Positions 36,055 to 48,182 of a stretch of 64,000 nt of DNA are shown piece after piece (positions within the stretch are counted from its first letter, which is position 1; every line of letters starts with the position of its first letter). Source of the stretch: Camellia lanceoleosa (lineage: Eukaryota > Streptophyta > Magnoliopsida > Ericales > Theaceae); NCBI GenBank assembly GCA_025200525.1, contig CM045761.1, positions 100,168,182-100,232,181 on the forward strand, read 5' to 3'. The notes under the pieces are model-generated. The model made no database searches and was not told where the DNA came from. It saw only the letters and a program-made list of their open reading frames with translations. A program made the position numbers and the translations under genes.

Positions 36055-36417
36055 GCCCCGAATGCCCCAAATTTTTTTTTTTTTTTCCAGCAGAAGACGA
36101 AGAAGAGGAGGGGGAGGGGGAGGAGGAGGAGGAAGGACTAGAGGGGGCCTACTCACAGGGGGAGGAGAGGCGGAGGCGGGGCCAGAGGCGGCGGTCGGAG
36201 GCTGCGACGAGCTCGGCGGGGCTGCGAGTTCGGAGGCGACGAGCTCGGAGGCAGTGGTCGGAGGCTACGACGACCTCGGCTAGCGACCTCTCTTCTCTCT
36301 CTCTCTTTCTCTCTTTCTCTCTTCTTTTCTCTCCCTCTCCCCTCTGGTTCAATCCGAAAATGGAGGAAAAAAAAAAAAACTAATGCCCAAAACGACGTCG
36401 TTTTGGGCATTCGGGGC
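36055..36417. mobile_element. MITE-like element with 13-bp terminal inverted repeats (first)
   Basis: GCCCCGAATGCCC at 36055-36067 is the exact reverse complement of 36405-36417. Just inside each end is a homopolymer (T run on the left, A run on the right) enclosing a purine-rich then pyrimidine-rich core. The right end includes a perfect 30-bp palindrome at 36382-36411. ORFs across the core are low-complexity artefacts. Confidence 0.45.
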
Positions 36418-36634
36418 ACAAGAATTCGAGGCACAAATCATTTTTCTTTGTAGAATCTCCCGACTGATTTGTCAGATTGTTTTACTGCCCTCACTGGGAA
36501 AGCATGGTCAAATATAAAATGGACCACCAAATTGAATTAATTGATTCATGTAATTGGGTTCAATTTAATTTAAAATAAACATGATCAAGTATCATACTAA
36601 ATTTATAGATAAAGCTTGGGAGCTTGAAAATATC

Positions 36635-36992
36635 CCCCCTAATTCTCCTAATACCCAAAATGACGTCGTTTTGGGCATTATTATTATTATTATTTTTTTC
36701 CCTTCTTCTTTTTCGTCGAGTCTGAGCAGAGGCAGGGAGAGGGAGAGGGAGAGGGAGAGGGAGATGGAGAGAAAGAGAAAGAGGGAGAGAGAGAGAGGAG
36801 GAGAGGATCGTCTCACCACCGCCGTCGCCGATCGTCTGCTCACCACCGCCGTCGCCTCCGGCCCCGCCTCCGCCTCCTCCCACTGTTATGGCCCCCTCCA
36901 GTCCACTCCTCCTCCTTCTCCCTCCTTCCTCCTCCTTCCTCCACCTCCTCCTCCTTCCCCTGCTTCTGAAAAAAAAAAAAAAAATTAGGGGG
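36635..36992. mobile_element. MITE-like element with inverted ends (second)
   Basis: CCCCCTAATT at 36635-36644 is the reverse complement of 36983-36992. Inside are an imperfect palindrome (36650-36679), a T-rich run, a GA-rich then CT-rich core and an A run. Length and internal layout closely parallel 36055-36417, though the terminal bases differ. Confidence 0.35.
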
Positions 36993-39315
36993 ATTCGGGG
37001 AGATGTATTTTCGAGCTACGTAGCATGATCCCTAAATTTATTGAGTTAATTTTATTTCTAATTAATTTTTAATTAGTGAGATGCATGGACAATTAATGCA
37101 AATTAATTACTTAATTAAAAAAATAAAGTCACCGGACATTACACAAACAAATTTTTTTTCCATTTTTTTTATAGAGAATCTTATCTTTAGTAACTACTTT
37201 TTATATTTCAAATTTTAAAATGATATTACTTTTAATTTATATATTGTTTTTTAATAAAATTAGTAGTTCTAGAATTCTTTCGTCAAGATTTATTAAACAA
37301 GATCCATGTTAGCTACAAAATTCTTTAAAAAAAATCTTAATTTTTTTTTCTAGTACTATTGATTCACAATAAAACTCTTTTATTGTGAAATAAAGTTTTA
37401 CTGTGAATCAGAGTAAAATTCTATTGCTTAGGTCAATTACGACGGTATTTATTTATTTTTTAGAATTTCATAGTCAACTTAGATTTTGTTTGATATATCT
37501 TGATAAGAGCATTTTAAAAATATTTATTTTATTAAAAACCGATATCTAAATCAAAAGTTATATCATTTTTAAAATTTAAAATATTAAATTAGTTACTAAG
37601 GATATTTTGATAATAATAGTGTGTGTTGGACTTTTCAAAAAATTTTTGTTATTCTTATATTTAATACATTATAGTTTTATTATGAGGGGAGTTTGACCAA
37701 AATTATTATTATTATTTTTTTTCCCCTAGTTCATAGATTTTTCCATTACTCTATTCTTATAGTGCTATCCATGTATGCTATCCATGTATCCCACTACATA
37801 TGATTTGATTTTCATAAAAGTGTCCAACAAATAAAATGATGAATTGTCCTGATTTGATTTGGATAAATATATCGCGTTTTACAAATTTAATATAATTAGA
37901 TTGGATTTTTTTAAGATTTTAATTTATTTAACACTTAATATTTTTTTTATCAATAATTCATTAATCATGTGTATAAAATCATTTTATCATCTATTTTATA
38001 CTAAAATATATATTTTATTATTATTTATTCTTGTGTAAATTTATAGAGCTTATTGTATTTTTATAAAATGTAATTTACACAAAATGAAACATGTAATTTG
38101 ATATTGAATTCGTAATTCATATTATATCAAATTTAAATTTACATCAGACACTTAATTTCTTGGACACTATATGTTATTTTTTAGAGTAATACTATTTAGG
38201 CCAAAAATAAACTACTTTTTAAATCTAATAATGTAACACTCATTAAAATATATATGTCAACTTTCTCTCTCATTTATTTTTTAATCATCAAATATCATTG
38301 AATTTAGAAAGTGAACTTGTATATTATTTTTCTATTATTTTTTATCAGCGTATTACTTTTCCATTTGAGTTATGTGTTTAGAGATAGTTTCACTAACCCT
38401 CCTGATACATGTAAAAATTTACTCAAAATTGACTATTTTCAATATGTTCGGTTATGTTTTTGTGTTTAGTTTTACATGTCTTTAGGGGGAAAAAAAATTT
38501 AAAATAAAAATAAACATTAAAAAGTTTGAAAAACACGCATTGTTCCTATTTTTGTGTGACACATATTTGCCATTGAAATTGTCAAAGTCAAATTTTGACA
38601 AGTGTGGAAAAAAAAGGCGCTCTAATGGGCTGCTATTGACCTGCCAAATTATAGTAATGCCAAATCTGCTAGCTCACCCTCTCCAATTGATTTCTTTCCT
38701 TCCCTCTTACCCTTTGTCATCCTTTCCCAACAAAAACTCCTCCAAACATAACCAAAAAAAAAAAAAAAAATTAAACAAAATTCAAGCAAACAAATTTCAC
38801 ACAAAATTTTGTTTCAAACATATTTGAAACAATCTCAAACTCATTTCAAGCAATCACAATTAATCTCAACCAATCTGGAAAATAAAAATGTCAAGTAATG
38901 CTCCAACATTAAAAATAATTTTCAGAAAAAGAAATACCTAGATTTATCTTCATTGTGATGCTTCAAATTCTAATACAGAGATTGAGATCAAGAAAATATC
39001 ACTAATGAGTCATTTGATCAACAACCAAGTAAGATCTAAAAAAAGATCAGAAGAGTTAAAATTGCCTCCCTTCTAAGTCCAATTTCCTTAGATAAAGCTA
39101 CATTTTTTACATATCTTAATAAGGTATTAACTCAAGGACAACATAAGTTAATGGGAGAGTAAAGGGCAAGTTTACACAAGATAATATATATACATATAGC
39201 AAAAGTAATAGTTACAATAAGGTAACAAAACAAGTATTTCCATCAATATTACATTTCAAAAATATGATTACAAGATGAACTTAAACAAAATAAGTTTTAA
39301 TTCCTTCTAAGATAG
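36993..39315. other. AT-rich intergenic DNA without recognisable genes
   Basis: The base composition is strongly A/T, with no ORF of convincing composition, no repeat shared with the rest of the window and no RNA gene that I can recognise. A poly-A run at about 38754-38769 follows a 95-codon ORF start, but nothing supports coding. Confidence 0.5.
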
Positions 39316-39952
39316 TGCAGACGCGCCCCCTGAGAGAACTCCCGAGAAAATCTCATTTTGTTCTCTGAGCTACTACAGTTCGGACTCAAATGTCACGGTT
39401 CTGAATCTAATCTTACAATGTGCGATGTAAAACCAATAAATCACCAAAGAGTCCAAATCCGGCAAATCGTTTTGGAAAACTGATTTTTATAAAGAAGTGC
39501 CAAATATGAACTGCTTTGCCAGATACAGAGTCGCCACCTAAATATTTATTTTGGAAAAATTTAGGAAACCCCAACTCGTACCTAAGGCCACGTGTCTGTC
39601 ATCACCAAGTTGCCTTGACTTGGGAACTTGGGTACGATTGGGGAAGGTCATCTATGAGTACCCCCGCTCGCCCGATCAAAGATCGGCCTGTACTAAGCAT
39701 GATATCTTGTTTTTGAAAACACATGTGCTCTTATTCCGGTTAATTAGCTAATCTTATTACGTGATGTACACAACAAACAAGTATATAGACTAGATCGCCT
39801 AATTTGGAACAAAGTATCGCATATCCGTTTGTTTCAAAAATGGTTTGAAGTTTGCTACTCGCAAATAGGCTAAAATGCGGATTTTGATGAATTGTTCTAA
39901 TTCAAGTAATCCAACCTTCACCCACAGGCATTCAGGCAGTTAATCACGTAAG
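39316..39952 (-). mobile_element. Left part of an older Tat-type LTR, split by insertion
   Basis: It is homologous to the first 640 bp or so of the inner element's LTR (CAGTTCGGACTC block, then a CCACGTGTC block) but clearly more diverged. It breaks at 39952 and resumes at 60453. The start near 39316 is inferred from the loss of similarity. Confidence 0.7.
39948..39952. repeat. Target-site duplication GTAAG (left)
   Basis: The five bases GTAAG immediately precede the inner LTR and recur at 60453-60457 immediately after the other LTR. Confidence 0.9.
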
Positions 39953-42900
39953 TGTAACAAGTCCGCGAGGGAACTCACGGGTTACAGTTCGGACTCAATT
40001 TGTCACGGTTCTAAATCTGAACCAAAGACTCCAAATCCGGCAAATCATTTTGAGAAAAAAATAAATTTTGAAAGAAGTGCCAAACATAGACTGCTTTGCT
40101 AGATACAGAGTCGCCACCTAAATGTTTTTTTAATGGGGAAATTTAGGAAACCCTGACTCGGTGCCAAAGGCCACGTGTCCGTCATCACCAAAGTTGCATC
40201 GTCTCGGGAACTTGGGTACGATTGGGGAAGGTCAGCTATGAGCACCCCCTCTCATCCGGTCTGAAGACCGGCCTCTACTAGTCATGATATCCAATTTTGA
40301 AAACGTTATATGTTCTTATTCCGGTTATTAGCCTAGATTTACTATGTTATGCACACAGCAAACAAGTATAGACCAAATCGCCTCAATTGGAACAAAACAT
40401 TTCATGTTTGTTTTGAAAAACGGTTTGCTACTCGCAAGTAGGCTAAAATGCAGGTTTTGCCACCCTCGAGTGGGCTTTGGAAAAGATGGTATTGCCACTA
40501 TCTAGTGGGCTTAAAACTCGCGGTTTTAATGCATTATCCCAATTTAAGCAATTCGACCTCCATCCACAGCCATTCGAGCAGTTATATCACATAAGCAGCT
40601 AGCCTCATGGTAATCATGCAATTATGGCAACACTCACACGCATGCGGTATGCTAAAGCATAAAAGCTCACCTAATACTCCAAGCCAAAACAGGAACTAGT
40701 TAGTAATCATATGCATGATCCTAGTTCATGTTTAGAATGGCTAATGCAACACATGCAAAGATGCAATCTAGACAGGCTCGGCTATTCTAAACATGGCATG
40801 TGAAATGCTACAACTAACATGTATTCAATTTGGAATTAAAATACAAGTGCAGTTAGCATGATGTGCCGAACCCGATGCGTGTAAGACAAATGTATGGATG
40901 CACACATGCATAGCATAAGGTATGCTAGTCTTAAATATGCCCTAGTCTACCATCATAAGCAGGTAAATAAAAGGGAAGAAAGACGTGGGGTTGGAAGACA
41001 TACATATACGCACGCACACTTATTATACAATTGCCCTCGCTCAGAGGGTCCGAATAAATATTACAGTCCAACTAAATAATACTAAATTAATTATTACAAA
41101 ACCTCTAATTAATTAACAAATTAAATGTAAAAAGAAGGTGGCCTTTGCCCTGCCTCGGAATGCGTGAATGATGCATGCTCGATCCGTCTTGCCCAGAAAG
41201 CCCGTACCATACCACTGCTGCCTCTATTTTCACTGCCTTTCTTCTTTGAAGACTGCCAAAGTCCCGGGGTATCTTCCATGAACACTGCAGAGCACCATCG
41301 GCTAAGGGAAATGACCACCGGCCATGGTAAAATGCCATCAGCTGCTGATGAACTTATCGGCCATTCACCAATGGCCGGTCGGCACTAAATGTTGCCGGTC
41401 GGCAAAATCTTCTATGACAGTTTTGGCAACAGGAGAGGACAGGTAGGGCATGGCATAGAATTTCAAGCACATGTAAGCATGGTCATGTTCCCTATCATGT
41501 ATTGAACTCAGGGGAGCATGGCCCTCGATCCTTGGGCCATCAATTGTGCCTGATAGCCTAAGGGACCAAGCTTGCCTTTCAATGTAAAATGCATGAAACA
41601 CACAAATGAGGACCAAGACTCTATCATGTCCAAGTCAAGGGCTTCGGTGACCAAGGGTTGAGATGTGTTTTGTCACTTGAAGTTCAAACACCCCTCAACC
41701 CCCCACACTAGGTTTGACACCCCAAACCAAGCAATGTAATGCATGTATGCAATATGGCTCAAGTTATGCAACATGGCTCAAATATGCAAATGAGGCTAAG
41801 TAAACAAACATGCCAAAATGTGATATAAACTAAACATGCAAATGCACAATTCTAGGCATGCAAGATGCAATGCAATACACTCTAACATGTGAGTCAAGAC
41901 ATGAAATGCAACTAATCACTAATATGCAAACACACAAGTATGATATCATGCAAGCATGAATCCAATGCAACATGATCATGCAATGGTGGTTCCAAATCAC
42001 AAAAGGCAGACCTCAGCCTACCCAAAACAGTGACCAAAAATGCCCAAAATAGTGGACAAATGTTCATGCAAACAAGCATGCCAATAAGCCTAAGGACCAA
42101 GGCACAAAATGGAGCATTTTGCAACCACTAACAAGGCCACTCATGGCATGAACCAAGCAACCCAAAAAAAACAGAATTTCAGCATGCAAAATGAGCTCCA
42201 AAACTCACACACATGGCATCCCAAATGATCCAAACACATAGGCATACACAATGCACATTTCAAGGTATGAAATCACAACACTTCCAAGCATTAAAATAGA
42301 CACAAAGGACAATGTAAGACCACATTATATGGACTGAAACATGATGTCAAATGATGCCAAATGATGAGAATAAGCTTATGCTAAGCATGTTAGTGACCCA
42401 CATAACTAAGGCTTACAAGCCAAAATACAAAACAACTATACCAAGCATGTCAAACATGACAAAATCAGTGGCCCACAGACCTAAAGCATGACAAATCATG
42501 ACCAAAAGCTTCAATAAGTTAAGCTAAAACATGAGGATATACTAGGCTAATCACATGGCACATTTCTAGGCAAGATTGAGGATTACAAAGCAAGTATAAA
42601 ATGCATGCTAAGGGCCAACAAACCACCATTGGATAAGGATATAATATGACCCAAAACACCCAAAAAAAACTCTAAAATGGTACCAAATACGATTATTCAT
42701 GCATGCTAGCCTTATGAGCCAAAAACATGCACAAATGAGACAACAAAGGGAGAGGGGTGTCCCTCCCCTACACAAGACCTCAAAATCACTTCATCACTAC
42801 TGAAAATCCACTGGATTTCAGTGGTGAGAAGACCAACACCATAAAGTAAACAAGGCTTAAACAAAAGGCACCAAAATTGGCCAAAAGAGGCCTAAGAGGG

Positions 42901-43955
42901 GGAGTTCAACCCCCAATGCCAAAACACCCTTAATGAAAGATGTTAAGCATAAAAATACAAGACTTTTTTATGTTATACACAAAGTTCAAATCAGCATGCA
43001 AGATAGGTAGAAAACTAGTGCAAGATTGGGGGAAATAAAGTAAGAATCTCACCCTTGAAGAACACTTCAAGAAGAGATGCTCCAGCCACCCTTTACTAAT
43101 CAAAATCAGTCCAAAACCTCAACAAACAATGCCTCTCAATCTCGGAGCAAGGTGTAATGGTGTGTGTATTAGTGCAAAAGTAAGGTCAAAATACATTTTT
43201 AGGCTTCCAAACACACCCTAAGGATGAGAGAGAGGGAGATATAGAGAGAGAGGATGATATATCAGATGTATAGATATAGAAGCTCTGGTTTTTTGATTCA
43301 AAAGCTCTAACCCCTCACAATGGGAGAGGAGGGGTGCTTATATAGGCAAAGCCAAAGGTTCTAGGCTTCTCCAAGAAGCTAAATGAAAGGGGCAAAAGGT
43401 GCAGAGGGTTCTTGGCTTCTTGGAGAAGCTAAGACAGCTGGCCAAGCTTCCCCAAGAAGCTTGGCCAAAGGGTTCAAGCTTCTAGAAGGAAAGGGGGTTC
43501 AAAGGAGTCACACCAGCCAAAACTGTACGGGGAGGAGTGATGGTGCATTCCAGCTGGCACAGCTGGCATGCACCATGCCTCAAGGGTTCAAAGGAGTCAC
43601 ACCGGCCAGCAAAAGAGGTCACCAGCAAAATAAAGTGCCGGTCGGCCAAATATAGTGCCGATCGGCCGTTGGTTTTAAAAAACCATGGCCGGTGGCACCC
43701 ATAAACAGCCGGTGATGCTAGGGAAAGGCCGGTGGGATGTGGAGGTGGCCAACAAGCCATTCCCTGCCCTTCAAGGCAAAAACACAAGTGTTTGGTGCCA
43801 AAACCAAACACGGAACAGTCGAGTCGAGAGATCCTGAGGCAAGGCGCGCAGCCAAGACCTTTGGGAACTCAAGACGAACACAAACAAAGACGATCACCGA
43901 GTGTTCAAGCGGTGACGCCCAAGTCTCGAGGACGGTCAAAAATGGGGTGTCTACA
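39953..43955 (-). mobile_element. 3' LTR of the inner Tat element
   Basis: On the minus strand it begins TGTAGACACC at 43955 and ends GTTACA at 39953. It is preceded by a purine-rich AAAGAGAGGCAAC tract (43956-43968). A TATA box lies at 43337-43344. It is rich in CATG/ATGCA words. Relative to the other LTR it has about 29 bp more near 42445 and several small differences around 43380-43570. Confidence 0.95.
43337..43344 (-). promoter_or_regulatory. LTR TATA box (3' LTR)
   Basis: The minus strand reads CCTATATAAGC about 610 bp from the LTR start, a canonical plant TATA context. It is the same in the other LTR at 59845-59852. Confidence 0.7.
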
Positions 43956-44509
43956 GTTGCCTCTCTTTGACAGAACTCGAAAGTCATAACAATGACGGGA
44001 GTGAATGTCAAAGCCCAGAGACGACCCATTTTTGACAAGGCCGAAGACTTGGACAAGGCATACAAGCCATGGACAAAGATATGTGCCCGAAGGCAGGGGC
44101 AAAAACGCAAGACGATGCACGGAGCCGAGCATAACTCATGATCATGCAAAAAAAGCTGTAACGAAGCACACATGCGACAGTTTTAAGCTAGCATACACCA
44201 AACTACACTACAATGCAGAAAGGATGTAAGAGAATTATGCAATTCTCAATACGTCTCACTTGGAGGATACAATACCTGTTCGGTTTGCCTGGTTCCACCG
44301 GCCGCAAATGAACCGTACATACAATATCGTGCCTGCAAAGGAAACAAATTTAACAGGTACGATTTTATTAGTAACATGCACATACTGCAATTGAAAATGC
44401 GTGACAACACAAATCAAGTGGGAGGCATAACAATGCCATGAAGGTACAAACACATGTACGTAAAGCATACGGTTTACGCAAGCAACGAATATTGAACACG
44501 TGTAAGTGA
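43956..44509 (-). other. Retrotransposon 3' untranslated region next to the 3' LTR
   Basis: Non-coding sequence lies between the minisatellite and the polypurine tract. ORFs here are not supported by any domain. Confidence 0.5.
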
Positions 44510-45210
44510 AGTATGCGGTCCACGCAATCGATGGATTTGAACATAAGTATGCGGTCTTCGCGAGCAATGAAGTTGAACACAAGCATGCGGTCTACGCAAG
44601 CACAAGCATGCGGTCTACGCAAGCAAAACATGCGGTCTACGCAAGTAATGGATTTGATTACAAATATGCGGTCTACGCAAGCAAAACATGCGGTCTACGC
44701 AAACAAGACATGCGGTCTACGCAAGTAATGATATTGATTACGAACATGCGGTCTACGCAAACAAAACATGCTGTCTACGCAAACAGAACATGCGGTCTAC
44801 GCAAGTAATGAAATTTGATTATAAACACACGGTCTACGCAAGTAAAACATGCGGTCTACGCAAACAAAACATGCGGTCTACGCAAGCGAGACATGCGGTC
44901 TACGCAAGTAATGAAATTTGATTATAAACACGCGGTCTATGCAAGTAAAACATGCGGTCTACGCAAGTAATGAAATCTGATTATAAACACGCGGTCTACG
45001 CAAGTAAAACATGCGGTCTACGCAAACAAAACATAAGGTCTACGTAAATAATGATATAACATGCGGTCTACGCAAGTAAAGTGTGCGGTCTACGCAAGTA
45101 ATGATAAAACATGCGGTCTACGCAAGTAAAGCATGCGGTCTACGCAAGTAATGTGTATAAAAAGAAACCTGAACATATGTAAGTAAAGCGTGCGGTCTAC
45201 ACAGGCAATG
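44510..45210. repeat. Minisatellite of about 25 GCGGTCTACGCAA units
   Basis: The core ATGCGGTCTACGCAAGTAAT-like unit recurs about 25 times, mostly at 22-bp spacing, with longer higher-order spacers of about 36 bp carrying GAAATTTGATTATAAACAC-type inserts. It lies between integrase and the 3' LTR of the minus-strand element. Open frames across it are repeat artefacts. Spacers are themselves repetitive, so this is not a CRISPR array. Confidence 0.9.
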
Positions 45211-46090
45211 TGTATAGAAATCTGAGGCGTGTAATGCAAAGCACTGCAACACCATACAATTGAAGCATGTTGTGGAGCTCACAAGATGCAAAAGGATACG
45301 GGAAGGGATGTTCCTCGCACATACGGAGCGTCGCTCAAAGAGATATGGCCTGAGATCAATTCGAAAGCCTACTAATGTTTTAAAAGTGCGCTTCTTCTCA
45401 CCATTTTGAATAATGAAGGTGTCACACCAAACAATTGACTCGAACAAGGGTGCGGGAGGTGCGTCGACCGCAAGGGGAGGGGTTACCAGTATCAATCCCG
45501 ATACTCTGTTGCCCTACTCTTCTTCTGCTTTACTTTTCCTTTTTTTACTGGTAGTTCAAGCACATTGCACTGCCTCAGGCAGGTTTGTTATCATCGTTTT
45601 TCAAAACTGTGTATTTCTTTGCAAAACACATGACGAAAATGAAATTGCTATTTGATTCAAAAGATGTTACATTTGCACGTTCTATGCATCGCATTGCAAG
45701 GCATCACATAACAATGTGAATGAAACTGAGATTCATTTGAAATTTAAGCATTTGCATCGTAATAACCAGGTAGCGAACCGACTTACAACTCGATAAGCAA
45801 GAACGAGGAAACTCGGTAAGCTAACTAAGTGCGAGTACAATTCGATAAGCAACACGAAGACTTAAAGAGAGTGAAATACAACTCGATAAACAAATGTACA
45901 ACAACTCGATAAGCAAATGGGCGCAGCCCGCAAGAATTGATTACTGGAGGGCATTGGAAATGGTGGGATTCCCCAACTTCTGAGCATAAACAACTCAGGG
46001 GACCAAGGGGAAGACCACCGGCCCCAGGGAAAAGCCACCGGCCATGAGGAATCTCCACCGGCCAAAAGTGATGGCCTGTCGGCACTATAC
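45211..46090. other. Retrotransposon spacer upstream of the antisense gene
   Basis: No gene is seen. At 45780-45920 an ACTCGATAAGCAA-type motif repeats five or so times. Between 46015 and 46110 are several CCACCGGCC and GGCCGGTCGGCC words that also occur in the LTRs. This is the likely promoter side of the plus-strand antisense gene. Confidence 0.4.
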
Positions 46091-46842
46091 TTGGCCGGTC
46101 GGCCAAAAATGGAAGAAACCAGCAGAATGCTGACACCTGTCCTTCAGTCAACCTTATCCCCTACAAAAAGGCCCCAGCTTCGTAGTTTCTCTCATTTCAA
46201 CACTGATTTACTCCAAATGGAAGAATTTCTTGCCCAAAATCTTGCAGCTTGGATTAACAACTTGGATGGCTCGGAAAGGCTAAATTTCCGGGGTTTCGGC
46301 ATAAACGCACTATTCACTTTGGGTCGTACCCCGCTGCACTTTCCGTTTCTCCATGCCGCGGCAAGGTTTTGAAATCCGCTGACACATGGTTTTAGCTTTG
46401 GCGGGCAAGAGGTATGTCCCATCTTTGAAGATTTTCAAGTCTTAATAGAGTCTGAGCGCAATGAAGAGATCTTGCCCCAACCCCGTTTTGGCCATGCCCA
46501 AGCCTTAGGACAAATGTGTGGGTTCTCCGTACCTGATGCTCGATCTCTAATTTGTGACGAAATGCTGGATATTCCGAGTTTGGTTTGCCATTTTTCTGAG
46601 ACTGGTGACCGCAGCGACCGTCATTGGCAAGGCTTTCGGCAACACGCACTTTGTTTGTGTATGCTATCTCATTTCTTACTTGCCTCGGGTTCTGGAGGAT
46701 CTAGCGTCCGATTGATTGAAGTTACCCAAGGTTTGAAAGAGGGTAAGAGTTCCATTATCATGACTCTGGCTGAGACGTTGACGGGTTTGGATGCTTTCTA
46801 TCGTCATGACAACCAAATTCTTGGAGTCCACTACTACTGCAG

Positions 46843-46987
46843 GTAAAGTTTCCCACCCAATCTCTCACATGTATTGCTCACGTCACTCGGCTCTCAAGCT
46901 CGGTTTTCTCACAAAACCCTTTTCTTACTTTTCTCTCATCGTACACTTCTCTATTCTTCATTCTCTCATTTTTTCATCTTTCCCCAG
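46843..46987 (+). other. Predicted intron 1 of the antisense gene
   Basis: The donor is CAG/GTAAAG, followed by a T/C-rich tract of about 90 nt with CTTTCCCCAG at the acceptor, which is strong plant intron character. The coding-like composition resumes directly after it. Confidence 0.65.
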
Positions 46988-47164
46988 ATATGGTTGATGG
47001 ATAAGTTGCAGGTTGTGGACTCTTGCCCAACATACTCAGCCCGTGGTTACTTCTTCAGGCAATGCCTAGTCGATGCCCTTGATGAGGGTTGGTGGTTTGA
47101 CTGGATGTGTAGCTTGTCCGTGGATCGTATTGCTTGGCGATGTCCTTGGCTCAATCTACCGGCA

Positions 47165-47236
47165 GTGAGTTACAGTATGACTCGCCAACCTGGGATTCAG
47201 CTGATTGGCTTGACTCACTGTGTCTTCTATTTTCAG
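47165..47236 (+). other. Predicted intron 2 of the antisense gene
   Basis: The 72-nt interval has a GTGAGT donor and a TTCTATTTTCAG acceptor, close to the minimum plant intron length. Protein-like sequence continues on both sides. Confidence 0.55.
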
Positions 47237-47490
47237 ATTAAATGCGTCAATCCGGTCATGACCAGACTTGTCCACCAGAAGAGATAGAGTACCCAGCTGC
47301 ATTCCCGATCCGAGGCGCACAGCTTGCCCGATATGCTACAGCATGGAGAACCAGAGAGCTCCTGGCCCCCACTCCCATCTTCAATTGCACTTTGTCTGAT
47401 GAGTGTTGGGATTGGCTCAATGAAGAGGCACAGAATGGGCCTAGATTGGTATCAGAGACTTCGACTCACGGGAGGCGCAGGGGCACCTGA

Positions 47491-48182
47491 CTTGACTATG
47501 CCCCAGGTTTATTGCTTTATTAGAACTTTCAAGTTTTCCTTATGATTGTAATAAAAAGCAACTTCAATTGTATGCAAGAGCAGGAGAACTCTGTATTGAA
47601 ATCAATGAAATTGGAGATTGTGGTACTGAAAATTTTCCACTTTGGTCCAAAAATGGTCTTAGTTGTAAAAAGATTAATTTGAACAAAGTCAACTTTTATT
47701 AAAACTTTTCAAAACTATTTTCCATATGGATCAGAACTGAACATGCCTGAAATTTGTCACTGAGATGTACAATCCCGAATCCCAGCAACTAGAAAGTTGC
47801 CCCTAGTCTGAATAGCATCAAGAAGATCGCGACGCAACGGAAAGTTGCCCCTAGTCTGAAAAGCACTGCACCAAAGATCACGATGAATGCTGATGGACAA
47901 AGATGACTGAGATGATCAAATGGACAAAGTTGATTGAGGAAAAGTTTGTGGCTGAACTTCAGGATAAAGCTGCCTACGTATCCCAAAGATGGGAATCAAG
48001 CCTTACGTAGTTCGGCTTAGGTTCACTCGAGTATTTTCACTCTCCTTTTACACTCTAACTTTTGCCAAAGCCGCCTTTTGCGGGTTTTCAACCTTGCGAG
48101 TTTAGTTTTTCTATTTTCTAATTTTTTTGTGCTCTAACTTTTGCCTATGTCGCCCTTTCGGGTTTTCGGCCTAGGGAGCCTC
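47491..48182 (-). other. Retrotransposon 3' untranslated region after pol
   Basis: No ORF is supported. A short direct repeat containing GAAAGTTGCCCCTAGTCTGA occurs twice (about 47800 and 47840). The segment separates the pol stop from the end of the convergent antisense gene. Confidence 0.45.

Larger units (their letters stand above)
46091..47490 (+). pseudogene. Antisense plant-mobile-domain-like (DUF7745-like) gene inside the Tat element
   Basis: The gene is transcribed opposite to gag-pol, between integrase and the 3' LTR. Exon 1 (46091-46842) is one frame with a single TGA at 46370-46372. After it come F-G-G-Q-E-V-C-P-I-F-E-D-F and a long hydrophobic block ending L-A-E-T-L-T-G-L-D, both typical of plant mobile domain proteins carried by Tat elements. 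A GTAAAG...CCCCAG intron follows (46843-46987), then exon 2 (46988-47164) with I-W-L-M-D-K-L, a short GTGAGT...TTTCAG intron (47165-47236), and exon 3. The exon 1/exon 2 frame does not join cleanly, implying an indel just before the donor. The first start could be upstream. The role in the element is unknown. Confidence 0.7.

Noticed and set aside
36030..36990. Several overlapping ORFs of 60-135 codons rich in E/R/G or S/P/L
   Set aside because: They arise from GA/CT low-complexity tracts open in several frames on both strands, with no domain and no conservation.
43383..44229. Overlapping ORFs around the LTR edge, including a 151-codon minus frame at 43718-44173
   Set aside because: They span the LTR terminus and polypurine tract. 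The related frame in the other LTR differs by shifts, and nothing indicates coding.
44510..45210. CRISPR-like array of regularly spaced repeats
   Set aside because: Spacers are either absent or repetitive themselves, units are imperfect, and the array sits in a plant retrotransposon 3' region. It is a minisatellite.
46091..47490. A host plant mobile domain gene interrupted by retrotransposons
   Set aside because: It lies between the pol end and 3' LTR of one element with matching target duplications, the known position of antisense extra ORFs in Tat elements, so it belongs to the element.
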